Of a stretch of DNA of 64,000 bases, positions 40,412 to 50,206 are shown in pieces; positions within the stretch are counted from its first letter, which is position 1, and each line of letters begins with the position of its first letter. Origin of the DNA: Chloroflexota bacterium (GTDB lineage: Bacteria; Chloroflexota; Anaerolineae; Anaerolineales; Anaerolineaceae). A program made the translations under genes and the position numbers. The stretch spans positions 62,001 through 126,000 of the forward strand of contig SLTK01000010.1 of the NCBI GenBank assembly GCA_004347695.1, written 5' to 3'. The notes under the pieces are model-generated. The model saw only the letters and a program-made list of their open reading frames with translations. It did not search any database and was not told where the DNA came from.

Positions 40412-42595
40412 ATGAGCGAAATTATCTGTCCGTATTGTGGATATTCCAACGATATCGATGCGCTCACCTGCTTGAGCTGTAAAAAATCGTTATATGACGA
40501 TGTCGAGGAACCCGGCAATCCCCCTCAACAGGAGGGAATGGATTGGCTGAACACCTTCCGCGGGTTCGATACGAAAACCAATGCTTCCACCCTTGATCTG
40601 AAACCGGGTGATGGATCAACCGATGCTGAACCGGAGATCCCTGATTGGCTGGCGCGAATTAGAGCATTAAAGGGGGAAGAAGCTCCCCCACTTGAAGACG
40701 AATCGCTCCCACCGGGAGAAATGCCATCCTTAAACAATCAGGATGCGGATTTACCCGATTGGATCAAAGAAATCAAAGCCTCTGACTCACCGCAGCCCGG
40801 CAAGGAAAATAACGAAGACTTCCCGGACTGGCTCAGGAATCTGTCCGCTGAAGAAAACCTGGCTCCCAAGCCGGAAGCTTCGGAAGTGTCCGGTGCAGCT
40901 CTCCCCGACATCCCGGACGATCTGCAGATGGACGAGCCCGCTGAGTTCAATTTTGACGCACAATCGGTGGAGGGCAACCCAATCGCACCCGTGAGCCCCC
41001 CTCTTGATATCGGGGGATTGCCGGATGAATTTTTCCAGGAGTTAACCGCAGGACAAACTCACGCGGCTGAAGAAATCGATCAGCCGGACCTGGATTGGCT
41101 CCTCGAAAGGGCCCAAACAAACCTTCCGCAGGAAGAAGCAGCCGCTCAACCGCTCGATGAGCCGAATTGGCAAGACCAGCCATCGCTGAAACAACCCGAG
41201 CCAGAGCCTTCCGCCAATGAATCCGAACCGGTCGAATCGGCTGAACTGCCGGCATGGATGTTTGAATCCGGTGAACCGGCAGGCAACGACACGGTTGAAT
41301 CAACAGAAATTGATTTTGCGTCATTAGAAGGTAATCTCACTGGAATCGGCAGCGAAGATCTGATCACTACGCCACAAGAAGAAGAGCTGCCAGATTGGCT
41401 GCTGGAAGATAAAGCCGCTCCTCCAGCCCAGGCGCCTGAATACCTGCCGGAAGCGCCGTCCGACGTCGAGACCGGTGAAATGCCTGGCTGGCTGCATGCT
41501 GTGCGCCCGATCGAAGCAACAGCTCCCAAATTGGTAAAGTCAGAGGAAGAAAGCCGCATCGAGGCCAGCGGGCCGCTGGCTGGTTATCAGGGCGTTTTGC
41601 CGGGTCAAGGCGTGGTCACCCATTACAGCAAACCACCGGTTTACTCGGCGCGGATGCAGGTTACGGATAAACAGCGCATCTATGCCACCCTGTTCGAAAC
41701 ACTCATTGCGGATGAAGCTCGAGTGGGCGCGCCTGCAGCGGCCAAAACCAAATCCTCTCAACTGGTCATACGGCTGGCGGTCGGTCTGGTGATGGTGGTT
41801 GCGCTCCTGGCGATATTAATCCTGCAACCCGGTTTTGCAGCTTTTCCGACCCTGGTTCCCCCTGAATCGGTTGCCTTTTATGATTCAGTCCAAACGCTCA
41901 CTTCTGCCGCCACCCCGCCCCGGGTATTGGTCGCGCTGGACTACGATCCCGCGCTTTCCGGCGAGTTACGAACCATTTCCACCTCAGTTTTGGAAGACTG
42001 GATGGCAGGGAATAGCGGGCTGGCATTCATTTCGATCAATCCGGCTGGCCCGGCTCTGGTTTCAGAACTGGTGAACACAGCCGCCATCCAGACCCCAGCC
42101 TACCTGACTGCAGAACGGGTGATCAATTTGGGTTATCTCCCCGGTGGCGCTTCTGCGCTGGCCGCGCTGGCAAATAGCCCGACTCGTGCTGCCCCAACCA
42201 CCCTGGATGGTTTGCCTGCCTGGGAAAGCTTGCTGCTGCAAGGCATGAACACAGTCGCGGATTTTGATGCCATTTTGTTGCTGACCGATAATGCTGAAAA
42301 TTCACGCGCCTGGGTCGAGCAAGTCAAACCTGCCGCTGGCGATACACCCTTATTAGTTGTCTCCAGCGCACAGGTTGCGCCTGCACTGCAACCATACGTC
42401 CAATCCGGTCAAATTTCCGGAATGGTATCCGGTTTCACCGGTGGCGCCGCCTACGAGCAGTTGACCCAATCCGCAAGCGGTCCGGTGCGCCAGTACTGGG
42501 ATGCTTACCAGGGTGGGATGCTCTTGATTGCAGCACTGATGTTGATCGGTGCTGCCGTATTTGGAATTAAAAATATCGTTCGGCGACCTAAATAG
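40412..42595 (+). CDS. Zinc-ribbon protein with repeated PDWL-type motifs in an acidic region, TM segments and C-terminal extracytoplasmic domain
   Basis: IICPYCGYSNDIDALTCLSCKKS; IPDWLARI, LPDWIKEI, FPDWLRNL, LDWLLERA, LPAWMFES, LPDWLLED, MPGWLHAV; TM near residue 450 and at C-terminus. Confidence 0.88.
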   Translation: MSEIICPYCGYSNDIDALTCLSCKKSLYDDVEEPGNPPQQEGMDWLNTFRGFDTKTNASTLDLKPGDGSTDAEPEIPDWLARIRALKGEEAPPLEDESLPPGEMPSLNNQDADLPDWIKEIKASDSPQPGKENNEDFPDWLRNLSAEENLAPKPEASEVSGAALPDIPDDLQMDEPAEFNFDAQSVEGNPIAPVSPPLDIGGLPDEFFQELTAGQTHAAEEIDQPDLDWLLERAQTNLPQEEAAAQPLDEPNWQDQPSLKQPEPEPSANESEPVESAELPAWMFESGEPAGNDTVESTEIDFASLEGNLTGIGSEDLITTPQEEELPDWLLEDKAAPPAQAPEYLPEAPSDVETGEMPGWLHAVRPIEATAPKLVKSEEESRIEASGPLAGYQGVLPGQGVVTHYSKPPVYSARMQVTDKQRIYATLFETLIADEARVGAPAAAKTKSSQLVIRLAVGLVMVVALLAILILQPGFAAFPTLVPPESVAFYDSVQTLTSAATPPRVLVALDYDPALSGELRTISTSVLEDWMAGNSGLAFISINPAGPALVSELVNTAAIQTPAYLTAERVINLGYLPGGASALAALANSPTRAAPTTLDGLPAWESLLLQGMNTVADFDAILLLTDNAENSRAWVEQVKPAAGDTPLLVVSSAQVAPALQPYVQSGQISGMVSGFTGGAAYEQLTQSASGPVRQYWDAYQGGMLLIAALMLIGAAVFGIKNIVRRPK

Positions 42596-42605
42596 GCTTG
42601 ACTGT

Positions 42606-43286
42606 ATGGCACCTGACCTTTTGTGGACTCTCATCGCATTTTTTCTGACCATCCTGGTATTGAGCTACGTGTTGGGCGACAACGCCCTGTTCCGTATGGT
42701 GATGATGATATTTGTTGGAATATCTGCGGGTTATGGCGCAGTGCTGCTTTTCTATCAAGTGATTATGCCGCGTTTGATCACCCCATTGATGACTGCCCCC
42801 CCGGCCGATCGAATGGTGCTGATCATCCCGGCAGTTCTCAGTATTTTGCTGCTCTTCAAGTTGTCGCCGCGGCTTTCCATTCTCGGTAACCCATCCATGG
42901 CTCTGTTGACCGGCGTCGGAGCTGCAGTAGCAATCGGCGGCGCAGTCAGCGGAACGTTGTTCGGGCAAATCAGCGGTACGATCTCACTTTTCGACCTGTC
43001 CGGTCTGTCATCCGCCGGAAGCGCCATCAGCCAGTTGTTTGGCGGAATCGTCCTGTTAACCGGCACGATATGTAGTCTGGCGTATTTCCACTTTGGTGCG
43101 CGGAAAAAGGGCGGAGAAAATACGGGCGCCCAGCCTGCCATCATCCAATTATTGGCCGGGATTGGCAAGGTTTTTATCGCCATCACTCTGGGTGCTTTGT
43201 TCGCCGGCGTGCTCGCGGCTTCTTTGGCCGCTTTGATCGAGCGCCTGGACTTCCTCATTAATGTGATTAAGCCCATGATATCCTGA
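42606..43286 (+). CDS. Uncharacterised multi-TM membrane protein
   Basis: About 226 aa from MAPDLLWTLIAFFLTILVLSYVLG; several TM helices. Confidence 0.8.
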   Translation: MAPDLLWTLIAFFLTILVLSYVLGDNALFRMVMMIFVGISAGYGAVLLFYQVIMPRLITPLMTAPPADRMVLIIPAVLSILLLFKLSPRLSILGNPSMALLTGVGAAVAIGGAVSGTLFGQISGTISLFDLSGLSSAGSAISQLFGGIVLLTGTICSLAYFHFGARKKGGENTGAQPAIIQLLAGIGKVFIAITLGALFAGVLAASLAALIERLDFLINVIKPMIS

Positions 43287-43294
43287 AGGCAGTT

Positions 43295-45016
43295 ATGTCC
43301 ACACCCTCTGCAGAAGCCGAATCATTACTGTCCATAGAAATTGGCACCATTCACACTCGTGCTTTGCTTTTTGATTTGGTGGACGGCCAGTACCGCTTTT
43401 TGGGCGCAAGCCGGGTGCCCAGTACATACGGCGCACCTTATTATGATATTAGTGAAGGTGTTTATCGGGCTCTCAAACAATTACAGGACGGAACTGCCCG
43501 AATATTTTTAGAGGATTCGCGCCTGGTGATCCCAGGCCGCGCTGACGGCGCCGGCATCGATAGTCTGGTTTTCATCTTTACAGCCGGTCCGGGGCTGCGC
43601 ATTGCCGTGCTGGGCCTGTTGGAAGATGTATCGCTGGAAAGTGCCCGCCGGCTTGCGATATCCACCCAAAGCGTTCTGGTCGAGGCAATTGGCCTGAATG
43701 ACCACCGCGAACATGCTGAGCAGGTCGATGCGCTGCTCAAAGCCAAACCGGACTTAATTTTAATCGCCGGTGGCACCGAGAAAGGCTCCACCCGCTCAGT
43801 GGGCAAAATTGCGGAACTGGTATCCATAGTACTGCAGCTTACCCCGGAAGACCGCCGTCCCGAAATCATGTATGCCGGGAATCAGGCCATGCAGAATCAT
43901 GTTACTGAGGCCTTGAGCCGCTTTGGTGATGTGCTGGTTGCGCCCAATGTCCGCCCAACAATCGAAAACGAGGTTCTTGCGCCGGCCCAGGAAATGATGG
44001 CAAGAACCGTCACACGCATTCGCTACCAACATCTGGGCGGCCTTCAAGCTTACGCCTCTATTACTTCAGCCGCGCCGGCGCCTTCCTCGCATACATTTGG
44101 CCGAATGATCCGGTACTTTAGCCAGATCAACAACTCGCAAAAACCCGTCCTTGGAGTTGACCTGGGTGCATCGTACACTACCCTGGCAACAGCGCAGCAA
44201 GGGAACCTCGAACTGAGCGTACACAATTTAGGTATGGGCGCAGGGCTGAAACTTGCCCTGGAAAAATCCAACCTGGCTGAAATCACCCGCTGGCTCCCCA
44301 TGCAAATTCCTGACGACGAGGTGTGGGATTATCTCTGGCAAAAAACCCTGTTCCCCGCCAGCATCCCCGCTACCGTTGAGACCCTGGCAATCGAGCAGGC
44401 AGCCGCTCGTCAGATTCTTGCGCTGGCTTTACGCACCCATCGTGATCATTACAGGAACCCGATGCTGTCCTTCGAACCGGTACTTGTCTCGGGTGCAACA
44501 CTGGCGCATACCTCTCCTGCACAAACACTAATGATGCTGCTGGACGGGTTACAGCCTGTTGGCACCACCACCTTCGTGCTTGATCCCTACGGGCTGATGG
44601 CCGCTCTGGGTGCCGCAGCAGAGGTCAATGCAATGCTTCCCGTCCAGGTGGTCGAATCGAACGCCTTTGTTAATCTTGGCACGGTTCTTTCACCTATTTC
44701 CAATGCTCGTGATGGAACCAGTATCATGAATGTGCGCATCGAGTTCGAATCCGGCGAAGAATCCACCCACGAAATCCGCCAGGGTAACCTGTACCAGCTG
44801 CCCATCCAGTCAGGTCAGGCTGCCCGGATTCACCTGGAGCCGTTGCGCCCGGTTGAAATCGATCCCATACACAATGCCGACACACGCAGCTTCAAGGTGA
44901 TCGGCGGAATTTGCGGCACAGTGATCGATGCCCGCGGGAGATCGCTGAACTTGCCTGCGGATGCTTCGCGCCGCCGGGATTTGTTAAAAAAATGGGCAAT
45001 GGCCCTTGGTAGTTAA
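43295..45016 (+). CDS. MutL-like (glutamate mutase MutL family) ASKHA-fold protein
   Basis: Two ASKHA phosphate-binding motifs (LLSIEIGTIHTRALLF; VLGVDLGASYTTLATA) and LILIAGGTEKGSTRSVGKIAELV. Confidence 0.75.
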   Translation: MSTPSAEAESLLSIEIGTIHTRALLFDLVDGQYRFLGASRVPSTYGAPYYDISEGVYRALKQLQDGTARIFLEDSRLVIPGRADGAGIDSLVFIFTAGPGLRIAVLGLLEDVSLESARRLAISTQSVLVEAIGLNDHREHAEQVDALLKAKPDLILIAGGTEKGSTRSVGKIAELVSIVLQLTPEDRRPEIMYAGNQAMQNHVTEALSRFGDVLVAPNVRPTIENEVLAPAQEMMARTVTRIRYQHLGGLQAYASITSAAPAPSSHTFGRMIRYFSQINNSQKPVLGVDLGASYTTLATAQQGNLELSVHNLGMGAGLKLALEKSNLAEITRWLPMQIPDDEVWDYLWQKTLFPASIPATVETLAIEQAAARQILALALRTHRDHYRNPMLSFEPVLVSGATLAHTSPAQTLMMLLDGLQPVGTTTFVLDPYGLMAALGAAAEVNAMLPVQVVESNAFVNLGTVLSPISNARDGTSIMNVRIEFESGEESTHEIRQGNLYQLPIQSGQAARIHLEPLRPVEIDPIHNADTRSFKVIGGICGTVIDARGRSLNLPADASRRRDLLKKWAMALGS

Positions 45017-45048
45017 TCCGAAATGAAAGAACTTTACGAGAATCCCTC

Positions 45049-46098
45049 ATGATCACCCCGGTTACTCACCTGCTCCCTCTTGTCCACCTGCGCCGTGATC
45101 GAATGCTGCCGATAAGAGGTCGCGTCCTGTTCAATGTCGGGGATGAGGTGAAAGCGACCGACATTGTTGCTGAGGCAGACCAACATGGCGCACATTTAAT
45201 CCTGGATGTTCGCCGCGCCCTCAACCTTCGCAACGCAGAGGAAGCCCAAAAGCGGATACGGTACAAGGTTGGCGAAAAGGTAGAAAAAGGCGATATTCTG
45301 GCACAAACCAGCGGGATAATCCCGCGTGTTTTACGCGCCCAGGCGGATGGCAGAGTCATTGGTATCCATCGCGGCCAGATCATTCTTGAGGCGGCTGGCG
45401 GCAAATTACAAATTCGGGCAGGGATTTCCGGGAGGGTCACTGAAATGCTGCCGGAGCGCGGACTGGTAATAGAAGGGGATGGCGCGTTGCTGCAAGGCGT
45501 GTGGGGCAACGGGAAGATTGCTTCCGGTGTGCTATTGATCAGAGGCCAGTCAGCCAGCGACGAGTTGACCCGGGCAAACCTCGATGCGAACATGCGCGGC
45601 GCCGTGGTGCTTGCCGGTCATGTTGCAACGAGAGAAACGTTGATTGCCGCACAAGAATTTCAGATCGGCGGCCTGATCCTGGCCAGCATGACCGCCAGCT
45701 TGATCCAAACTGCAATCGAAGTTAACTATCCAATTATCCTGATGGAAGGTTTTGGACGGATACCTCTCAACCAGGCCGCTTTTAACCTGCTTTCCACCAA
45801 TGAAAAACGCGATGTCATCCTCAATGGTTTTGGAGATGCCAATCGCAATGAAAAGCCGGAACTGTTTATCCCACTTCCGGCTCAAGGCAATCCATCACAG
45901 GATTATGCCGAACTCACCCAGGGAAAAACCGTTCGCGTGACTGTTCCGCCATATGCCGGGCAATCCGCGGTCTTGGTGACAATCCGGCCCGGGTTAACCC
46001 TGTTCGCGAACGGCCAACGAGTAAACGCCGCAGATATTCAGCTCGACACAACCCAGATTGTGACCGTGCCCCTCGTAAATCTGGATGTGTTAGAATAA
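45049..46098 (+). CDS. Uncharacterised protein with lipoyl-like / beta-barrel repeats
   Basis: Repeats such as YKVGEKVEKGDILAQTSGIIPRVLRAQADGRVIGIHRGQIILE. Confidence 0.65.
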   Translation: MITPVTHLLPLVHLRRDRMLPIRGRVLFNVGDEVKATDIVAEADQHGAHLILDVRRALNLRNAEEAQKRIRYKVGEKVEKGDILAQTSGIIPRVLRAQADGRVIGIHRGQIILEAAGGKLQIRAGISGRVTEMLPERGLVIEGDGALLQGVWGNGKIASGVLLIRGQSASDELTRANLDANMRGAVVLAGHVATRETLIAAQEFQIGGLILASMTASLIQTAIEVNYPIILMEGFGRIPLNQAAFNLLSTNEKRDVILNGFGDANRNEKPELFIPLPAQGNPSQDYAELTQGKTVRVTVPPYAGQSAVLVTIRPGLTLFANGQRVNAADIQLDTTQIVTVPLVNLDVLE

Positions 46099-46115
46099 AG
46101 TAAGGAGAGAATCCC

Positions 46116-46823
46116 ATGAGCCTTGACAATACCCCACCTGATGAGAATGAACCCGACGAGAATCTACCAGAAGGTCTGTCCTTCGATGATTTTCGTGACC
46201 AGTACGATGACGAAGTCCCGGCCGAAGAAGAAGCGCCCCCATCCGGTGGTCGCACCTTCATCACTGTAGTTGGCATCATCGGCGGTATCATCGTGTTGGC
46301 GGCTCTGGCTCTGGTAGGCTACTTCCTGTTCACTCGCGGAACACTGGCTACGCGCTTCCAGCAGCAAGCTGCGGAACTCAACGCAGAGAATACCGCCATC
46401 GCAGCCACAGCAACTGATGCGTCTAAGGCGCAGATGACTCAAAAGGCCATTTTGCCCCCCACCTGGACGCCTGTGCCGCAGAATACTGCCGTTCAGGCTT
46501 CTCCGACCCCTAAACCGACGAACACAGTTGCGGTTCCAACTGCCGACGAAGCTGCCGGAAATTCGACAGCGACCGCCCAGGCTAATCTGACTCTATCCGC
46601 GCAAGGCGGAAACGCAGGTACCCCAGTCGCCCAGGCTGCTTCACCGACTGTTCGCGCGAGTGCAACCAGTCGGGTTAGCGCTACGCCGTTGAAAACCGCA
46701 ACCGCTTTACCGCAAACCGGTTTCGCCGATGAAGTTGGTTTGCCTGGCCTGCTCGGTTTGGCGCTTGGCCTGGTAATTGTGGTATTCGCTGCCCGACGCA
46801 TCCGGCTTTCGACCGGCCATTAG
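46116..46823 (+). CDS. Thr/Pro-rich TM protein ending in an LPQTG-type cell-wall sorting signal
   Basis: Internal TM (VVGIIGGIIVLAALALVGYFLF), C-terminal LPQTG-hydrophobic-RR tail (ALPQTGFADEVGLPGLLGLALGLVIVVFAARRIR). Confidence 0.75.
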   Translation: MSLDNTPPDENEPDENLPEGLSFDDFRDQYDDEVPAEEEAPPSGGRTFITVVGIIGGIIVLAALALVGYFLFTRGTLATRFQQQAAELNAENTAIAATATDASKAQMTQKAILPPTWTPVPQNTAVQASPTPKPTNTVAVPTADEAAGNSTATAQANLTLSAQGGNAGTPVAQAASPTVRASATSRVSATPLKTATALPQTGFADEVGLPGLLGLALGLVIVVFAARRIRLSTGH

Positions 46824-46884
46824 ACAGGCGCGTACCCGTCAGCAAATCCGGGGAGACGGATAATATTTCATTTGTTAAAAATCA

Positions 46885-46919
46885 CACCCCGTGCCCGAAT
46901 TTTATCCAGGCACGGGGTG
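46885..46919. terminator. Intrinsic terminator between convergent genes
   Basis: CACCCCGTGCC-cgaattttatcca-GGCACGGGGTG followed by AATTATTATTTTG (and TTAAAAAT on the other side). Confidence 0.8.
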
Positions 46920-46973
46920 AATTATTATTTTGTTTCGTCGCTACAAATTCTCTGTCCCGCGAAGAATAAAGAA

Positions 46974-48431
46974 CTACATCACATCCTGCGCAACTTTTTG
47001 GCCAAAGCCAAGCAGCGCCTTGACCATATCGTCGGTGCGTCCTTCCGCATACACGCGCAATACCGGTTCGGTGCCTGAGGGACGGATCAACAACCATGAA
47101 TCATCACTCATAATGTATTTCACGCCGTCCACCACGCTGACTTCCGTGACCTTCTCGCCGCCGATTTCGGCGGGCACGCAGTCGCGCAGGTAAGCCGTCA
47201 TCTTGTCTTTCGAGACGGGATGACCCAGCCGGATATCTTTGCGCTCGTAAAACGCCGGTCCGACCTCTTTCAGCAGGTCCTCAACCAATTCGGAAAGCGG
47301 AACGCCATAGCTCGCCACCATTTCAACCAGCAGTAGCCCCATGACCACTCCATCACCTTCAGGGATATGGCCTTTGAAGGAGATGCCGCCAGATTCCTCG
47401 CCGCCTATCAAAACATCCTCTTTCAACATCAGGTCGGCGATATGATTGAACCCAACCGGAGTTTCGTGGAGCGGCAAACCATATTTCTTCGCCAGGCGGT
47501 CGATCATGCGCGTGGTGGAAACCGTACGAACCACCGAGCCGCTCAAACCGTGTTTTTCGACCAGATAACGCAACGACAGCGCCATAATTTTATGCGGATC
47601 GACAAAATTACCGCGCTCATCCATTGCGCCGATGCGGTCTGCGTCGCCGTCAGTCGCCAGGCCAAAACTACCGTAGCCCATCGAAATAGCGCCGGCTAAC
47701 GCCCCCAGGTAACGGCTAATCGGTTCGGGGTGAACACCGCCAAAACCCGGATTCATTTCACCGCGCACTTCGTACACTTCACAGCCAGTCCCCTGCAGCA
47801 CCGAGCGCAGCACGCCTCGTCCGGAACCGTACATTGAATCGACCACAATCCGTTGAGGGTTTTCAGCGATAACATCGAAATTGATCAGTTTTCGCAAATG
47901 CTCGGAATAGGCAGGGATGGGATTAAAACGCGTGAGCAGATTTGTGTCGCGCGCCTGTTCATATTCCATGACGTTCGGGCCGCGTCCCTGCGTCTCGTTA
48001 TCGTTCAGGTAGATCTCTACCTTACGGCATTGTTCGGGTGAGGCGGATCCGCCGAATGCAGCTTTAAGTTTGACACCGTTATAGCGTGGCGCATTGTGCG
48101 AGGCGGTGATCATAATGCCGCCAATTGCATTCAAATTGCGCACAGCGTAAGAAATGGCCGGCGTGGGGGCATCGGCCTGCGCAAGATGTACCTTGAAACC
48201 GTTGGCAGCCAGCACCCGCGCCGTCTCGACAGCATAGCGATCCGAGAGAAAACGGGTATCAAAACCCACCACCATGGTGTGCGGATCAGGATTCAGTCCG
48301 GTCGCCTCGCCGTTGATCCACGAATCGGATCGGACTGCATCGGCAATTGCCTGGGTGACCTGGCGTAAGTTGTTGAAAGTAAAGGTATCCGAAATAACGG
48401 CGCGCCAACCGTCGGTGCCAAAATGGATCAT
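46974..48431 (-). CDS. Phosphoglucomutase/phosphomannomutase family protein
   Basis: ITASHNAPRYNGVKLK, ATDGDADRIGAMDE, GEESGGIS, RPSGTEPVLRVYAEG. Confidence 0.95.
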   Translation of the reverse strand: MIHFGTDGWRAVISDTFTFNNLRQVTQAIADAVRSDSWINGEATGLNPDPHTMVVGFDTRFLSDRYAVETARVLAANGFKVHLAQADAPTPAISYAVRNLNAIGGIMITASHNAPRYNGVKLKAAFGGSASPEQCRKVEIYLNDNETQGRGPNVMEYEQARDTNLLTRFNPIPAYSEHLRKLINFDVIAENPQRIVVDSMYGSGRGVLRSVLQGTGCEVYEVRGEMNPGFGGVHPEPISRYLGALAGAISMGYGSFGLATDGDADRIGAMDERGNFVDPHKIMALSLRYLVEKHGLSGSVVRTVSTTRMIDRLAKKYGLPLHETPVGFNHIADLMLKEDVLIGGEESGGISFKGHIPEGDGVVMGLLLVEMVASYGVPLSELVEDLLKEVGPAFYERKDIRLGHPVSKDKMTAYLRDCVPAEIGGEKVTEVSVVDGVKYIMSDDSWLLIRPSGTEPVLRVYAEGRTDDMVKALLGFGQKVAQDVM

Positions 48432-48477
48432 GTGGTTTTACTCCAGACCTTGGAATTGACTAAAACGAGAAGCTATT

Positions 48478-49686
48478 TTACCACCCGGGAGCGGGTGTGG
48501 CGGTCGCCAACAGGTTTTGTACGACCCAGCCTTCCAGCCCGTTTTCAGTACGAACTTTTACCCAAATGGTCCCACTCGTACCGCGCACCGGATCCGAGAT
48601 CACCTCCAGCATGTTGCCATTCAAGATGGAGGATAAGATTTTTCCATCAGGTTCATCGCGCAGCAACGCACCGCCGCCCGTTGGCGCTTCAACCCGCGCC
48701 CAAACCGGTGTCGGCTGGGGGGTGATCGTTTGGGTTGCTGTGTCGGTGGGCTCAAATGTAATCGTGGGGGTGAGTGTAACGGTTGGAGATTGATCGACTA
48801 CCGGTTGCGGGGTGGTTGTTTGCGTCATTGTAATCGTGACGGTTGGGCTGCGGTATGCAGACAGGATTTTGGGTAAAGCGGTTGGTTCTACATTACGGAC
48901 TGGCCCCCTGTCGAGGGGTGAGGTAATAAACGCAACCGCCAACACACCCAGCGCTAAACCGGTTAGCAGAAAACCGGCCATTTTTTTAGGTGGGTTCCCC
49001 AGGATGATCAGCGATAGGATCCCGACCAGGACCGCCCAGGCCAAATGCACACCCGCAACTTTGATCCCCGCAATCCAGGCGCTGTCGTTGAACGCAACCA
49101 GGTTGAAGCCCGCTGCGGTTAACGGCGGGAACAGCCCGTATACAATGGCAACGTTGGCAACCAGCGGTCGTTTGCGTGGAGAACGTACCAGCATGTAAAC
49201 CGAAAAACCGACCCCAACCGCCAGAACGAGAAAATTCGGCCACTTATAACTTGTCCAGGAGGTAAAAACGGGCACCGGACCCAGCGGAAGCATGGGCAAG
49301 AGAGCGCCGGCTAAAGCGCCAAAGCCAAACACAAACATTGCTGCAGCCAGCGTGCTGAGGCTGGCCTTTAGCAAATACCTGCCAGATCCGTTGATGGCTG
49401 CCAACGCTATTCCCAATACCGGCCCGAGGAACGGCGCAAATAGAACTCCCAAAACCAGCAGGGCATCTGAAAACAATAGCAGCGCAATCGCCAGTGTCAC
49501 GCCGGAAAGCAGGCAGGCGATGAAGTAGTCATAAGACGGCGTTAGCTGCCGCGCCACTGCTTCCAACCAGGCTGACTGCTCATCATCGCTGCGTGGTAAT
49601 AAAGCCCGGTGAAGGCGCCGGCGGCGGGCGGCAGCAATATTGGAATCGTTTTCGGAGGGAAGGGGCTCACTGGTAGGAAGGCTCAT
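48478..49686 (-). CDS. DUF389-like membrane protein fused by a Thr/Pro linker to a bacterial SH3 domain
   Basis: Multi-TM N-terminus (VLFAPFLGPVLGIALAAINGSGRYLLKASLST), TPTITFEPTDTATQTITPQPTP linker, ALLRDEPDGKILSSILNGNMLEVI..GWVVQNLL (SH3b). Confidence 0.7.
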   Translation of the reverse strand: MSLPTSEPLPSENDSNIAAARRRRLHRALLPRSDDEQSAWLEAVARQLTPSYDYFIACLLSGVTLAIALLLFSDALLVLGVLFAPFLGPVLGIALAAINGSGRYLLKASLSTLAAAMFVFGFGALAGALLPMLPLGPVPVFTSWTSYKWPNFLVLAVGVGFSVYMLVRSPRKRPLVANVAIVYGLFPPLTAAGFNLVAFNDSAWIAGIKVAGVHLAWAVLVGILSLIILGNPPKKMAGFLLTGLALGVLAVAFITSPLDRGPVRNVEPTALPKILSAYRSPTVTITMTQTTTPQPVVDQSPTVTLTPTITFEPTDTATQTITPQPTPVWARVEAPTGGGALLRDEPDGKILSSILNGNMLEVISDPVRGTSGTIWVKVRTENGLEGWVVQNLLATATPAPGW

Positions 49687-50153
49687 TTTCGCAAGGTCGC
49701 AATCATTCGGAGAGGTTTTTCGAGCAATTCGAAGGCTGCAAGGATATCCGGTACGACGATATCAGCAGCGAACAGTGTTTCCTGGGCAGCGCCTTCGCGG
49801 GAAAGTACGCAAATTCCTACTGCAGCAGCGCGCAGCATTTCACTGTCATTTGCCCCCTGTCCAATGGCCACGACATGCGCAGCGCCCAACTTTTGAATGA
49901 ATGCCGCTTTTTGGGCGCTTTCATCGCCTGGTTGAATAATATGGGCATTCAAGTCGAGTTGGTGATCAATTTGATTCTGCCCACCGTAAGTATTGGCGGT
50001 CAGCAGATGAATCTCGAGCCGGTCGCGCAGGGTTTTGAACGTGCGGACAACCCCGTCCTGCAATTTCCCGTCCAGGGCCAGCGTACCGTTTACATCACAG
50101 ACCAGGTAGTTGAGTTTTAAGGTTCCCCGCCCAGGCACATTCAATTCGATCAT
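49683..50153 (-). CDS. HAD-superfamily hydrolase (soluble P-type ATPase-like)
   Basis: LVCDVNGTLALDGKLQDGV, VAIGQGANDSEMLRAAAVGI. Confidence 0.85.
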   Translation of the reverse strand: MIELNVPGRGTLKLNYLVCDVNGTLALDGKLQDGVVRTFKTLRDRLEIHLLTANTYGGQNQIDHQLDLNAHIIQPGDESAQKAAFIQKLGAAHVVAIGQGANDSEMLRAAAVGICVLSREGAAQETLFAADIVVPDILAAFELLEKPLRMIATLRK

Positions 50154-50206
50154 AGGTCAATTATAATACAGCAAAATTACCAGACTTACCGGGTACAATA
50201 ACCAAC

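Noticed and set aside
43295-45016. Calling the MutL-like gene part of a glutamate mutase operon
   Set aside because: No mutS/mutE-like subunit genes are adjacent; only family-level similarity is claimed.
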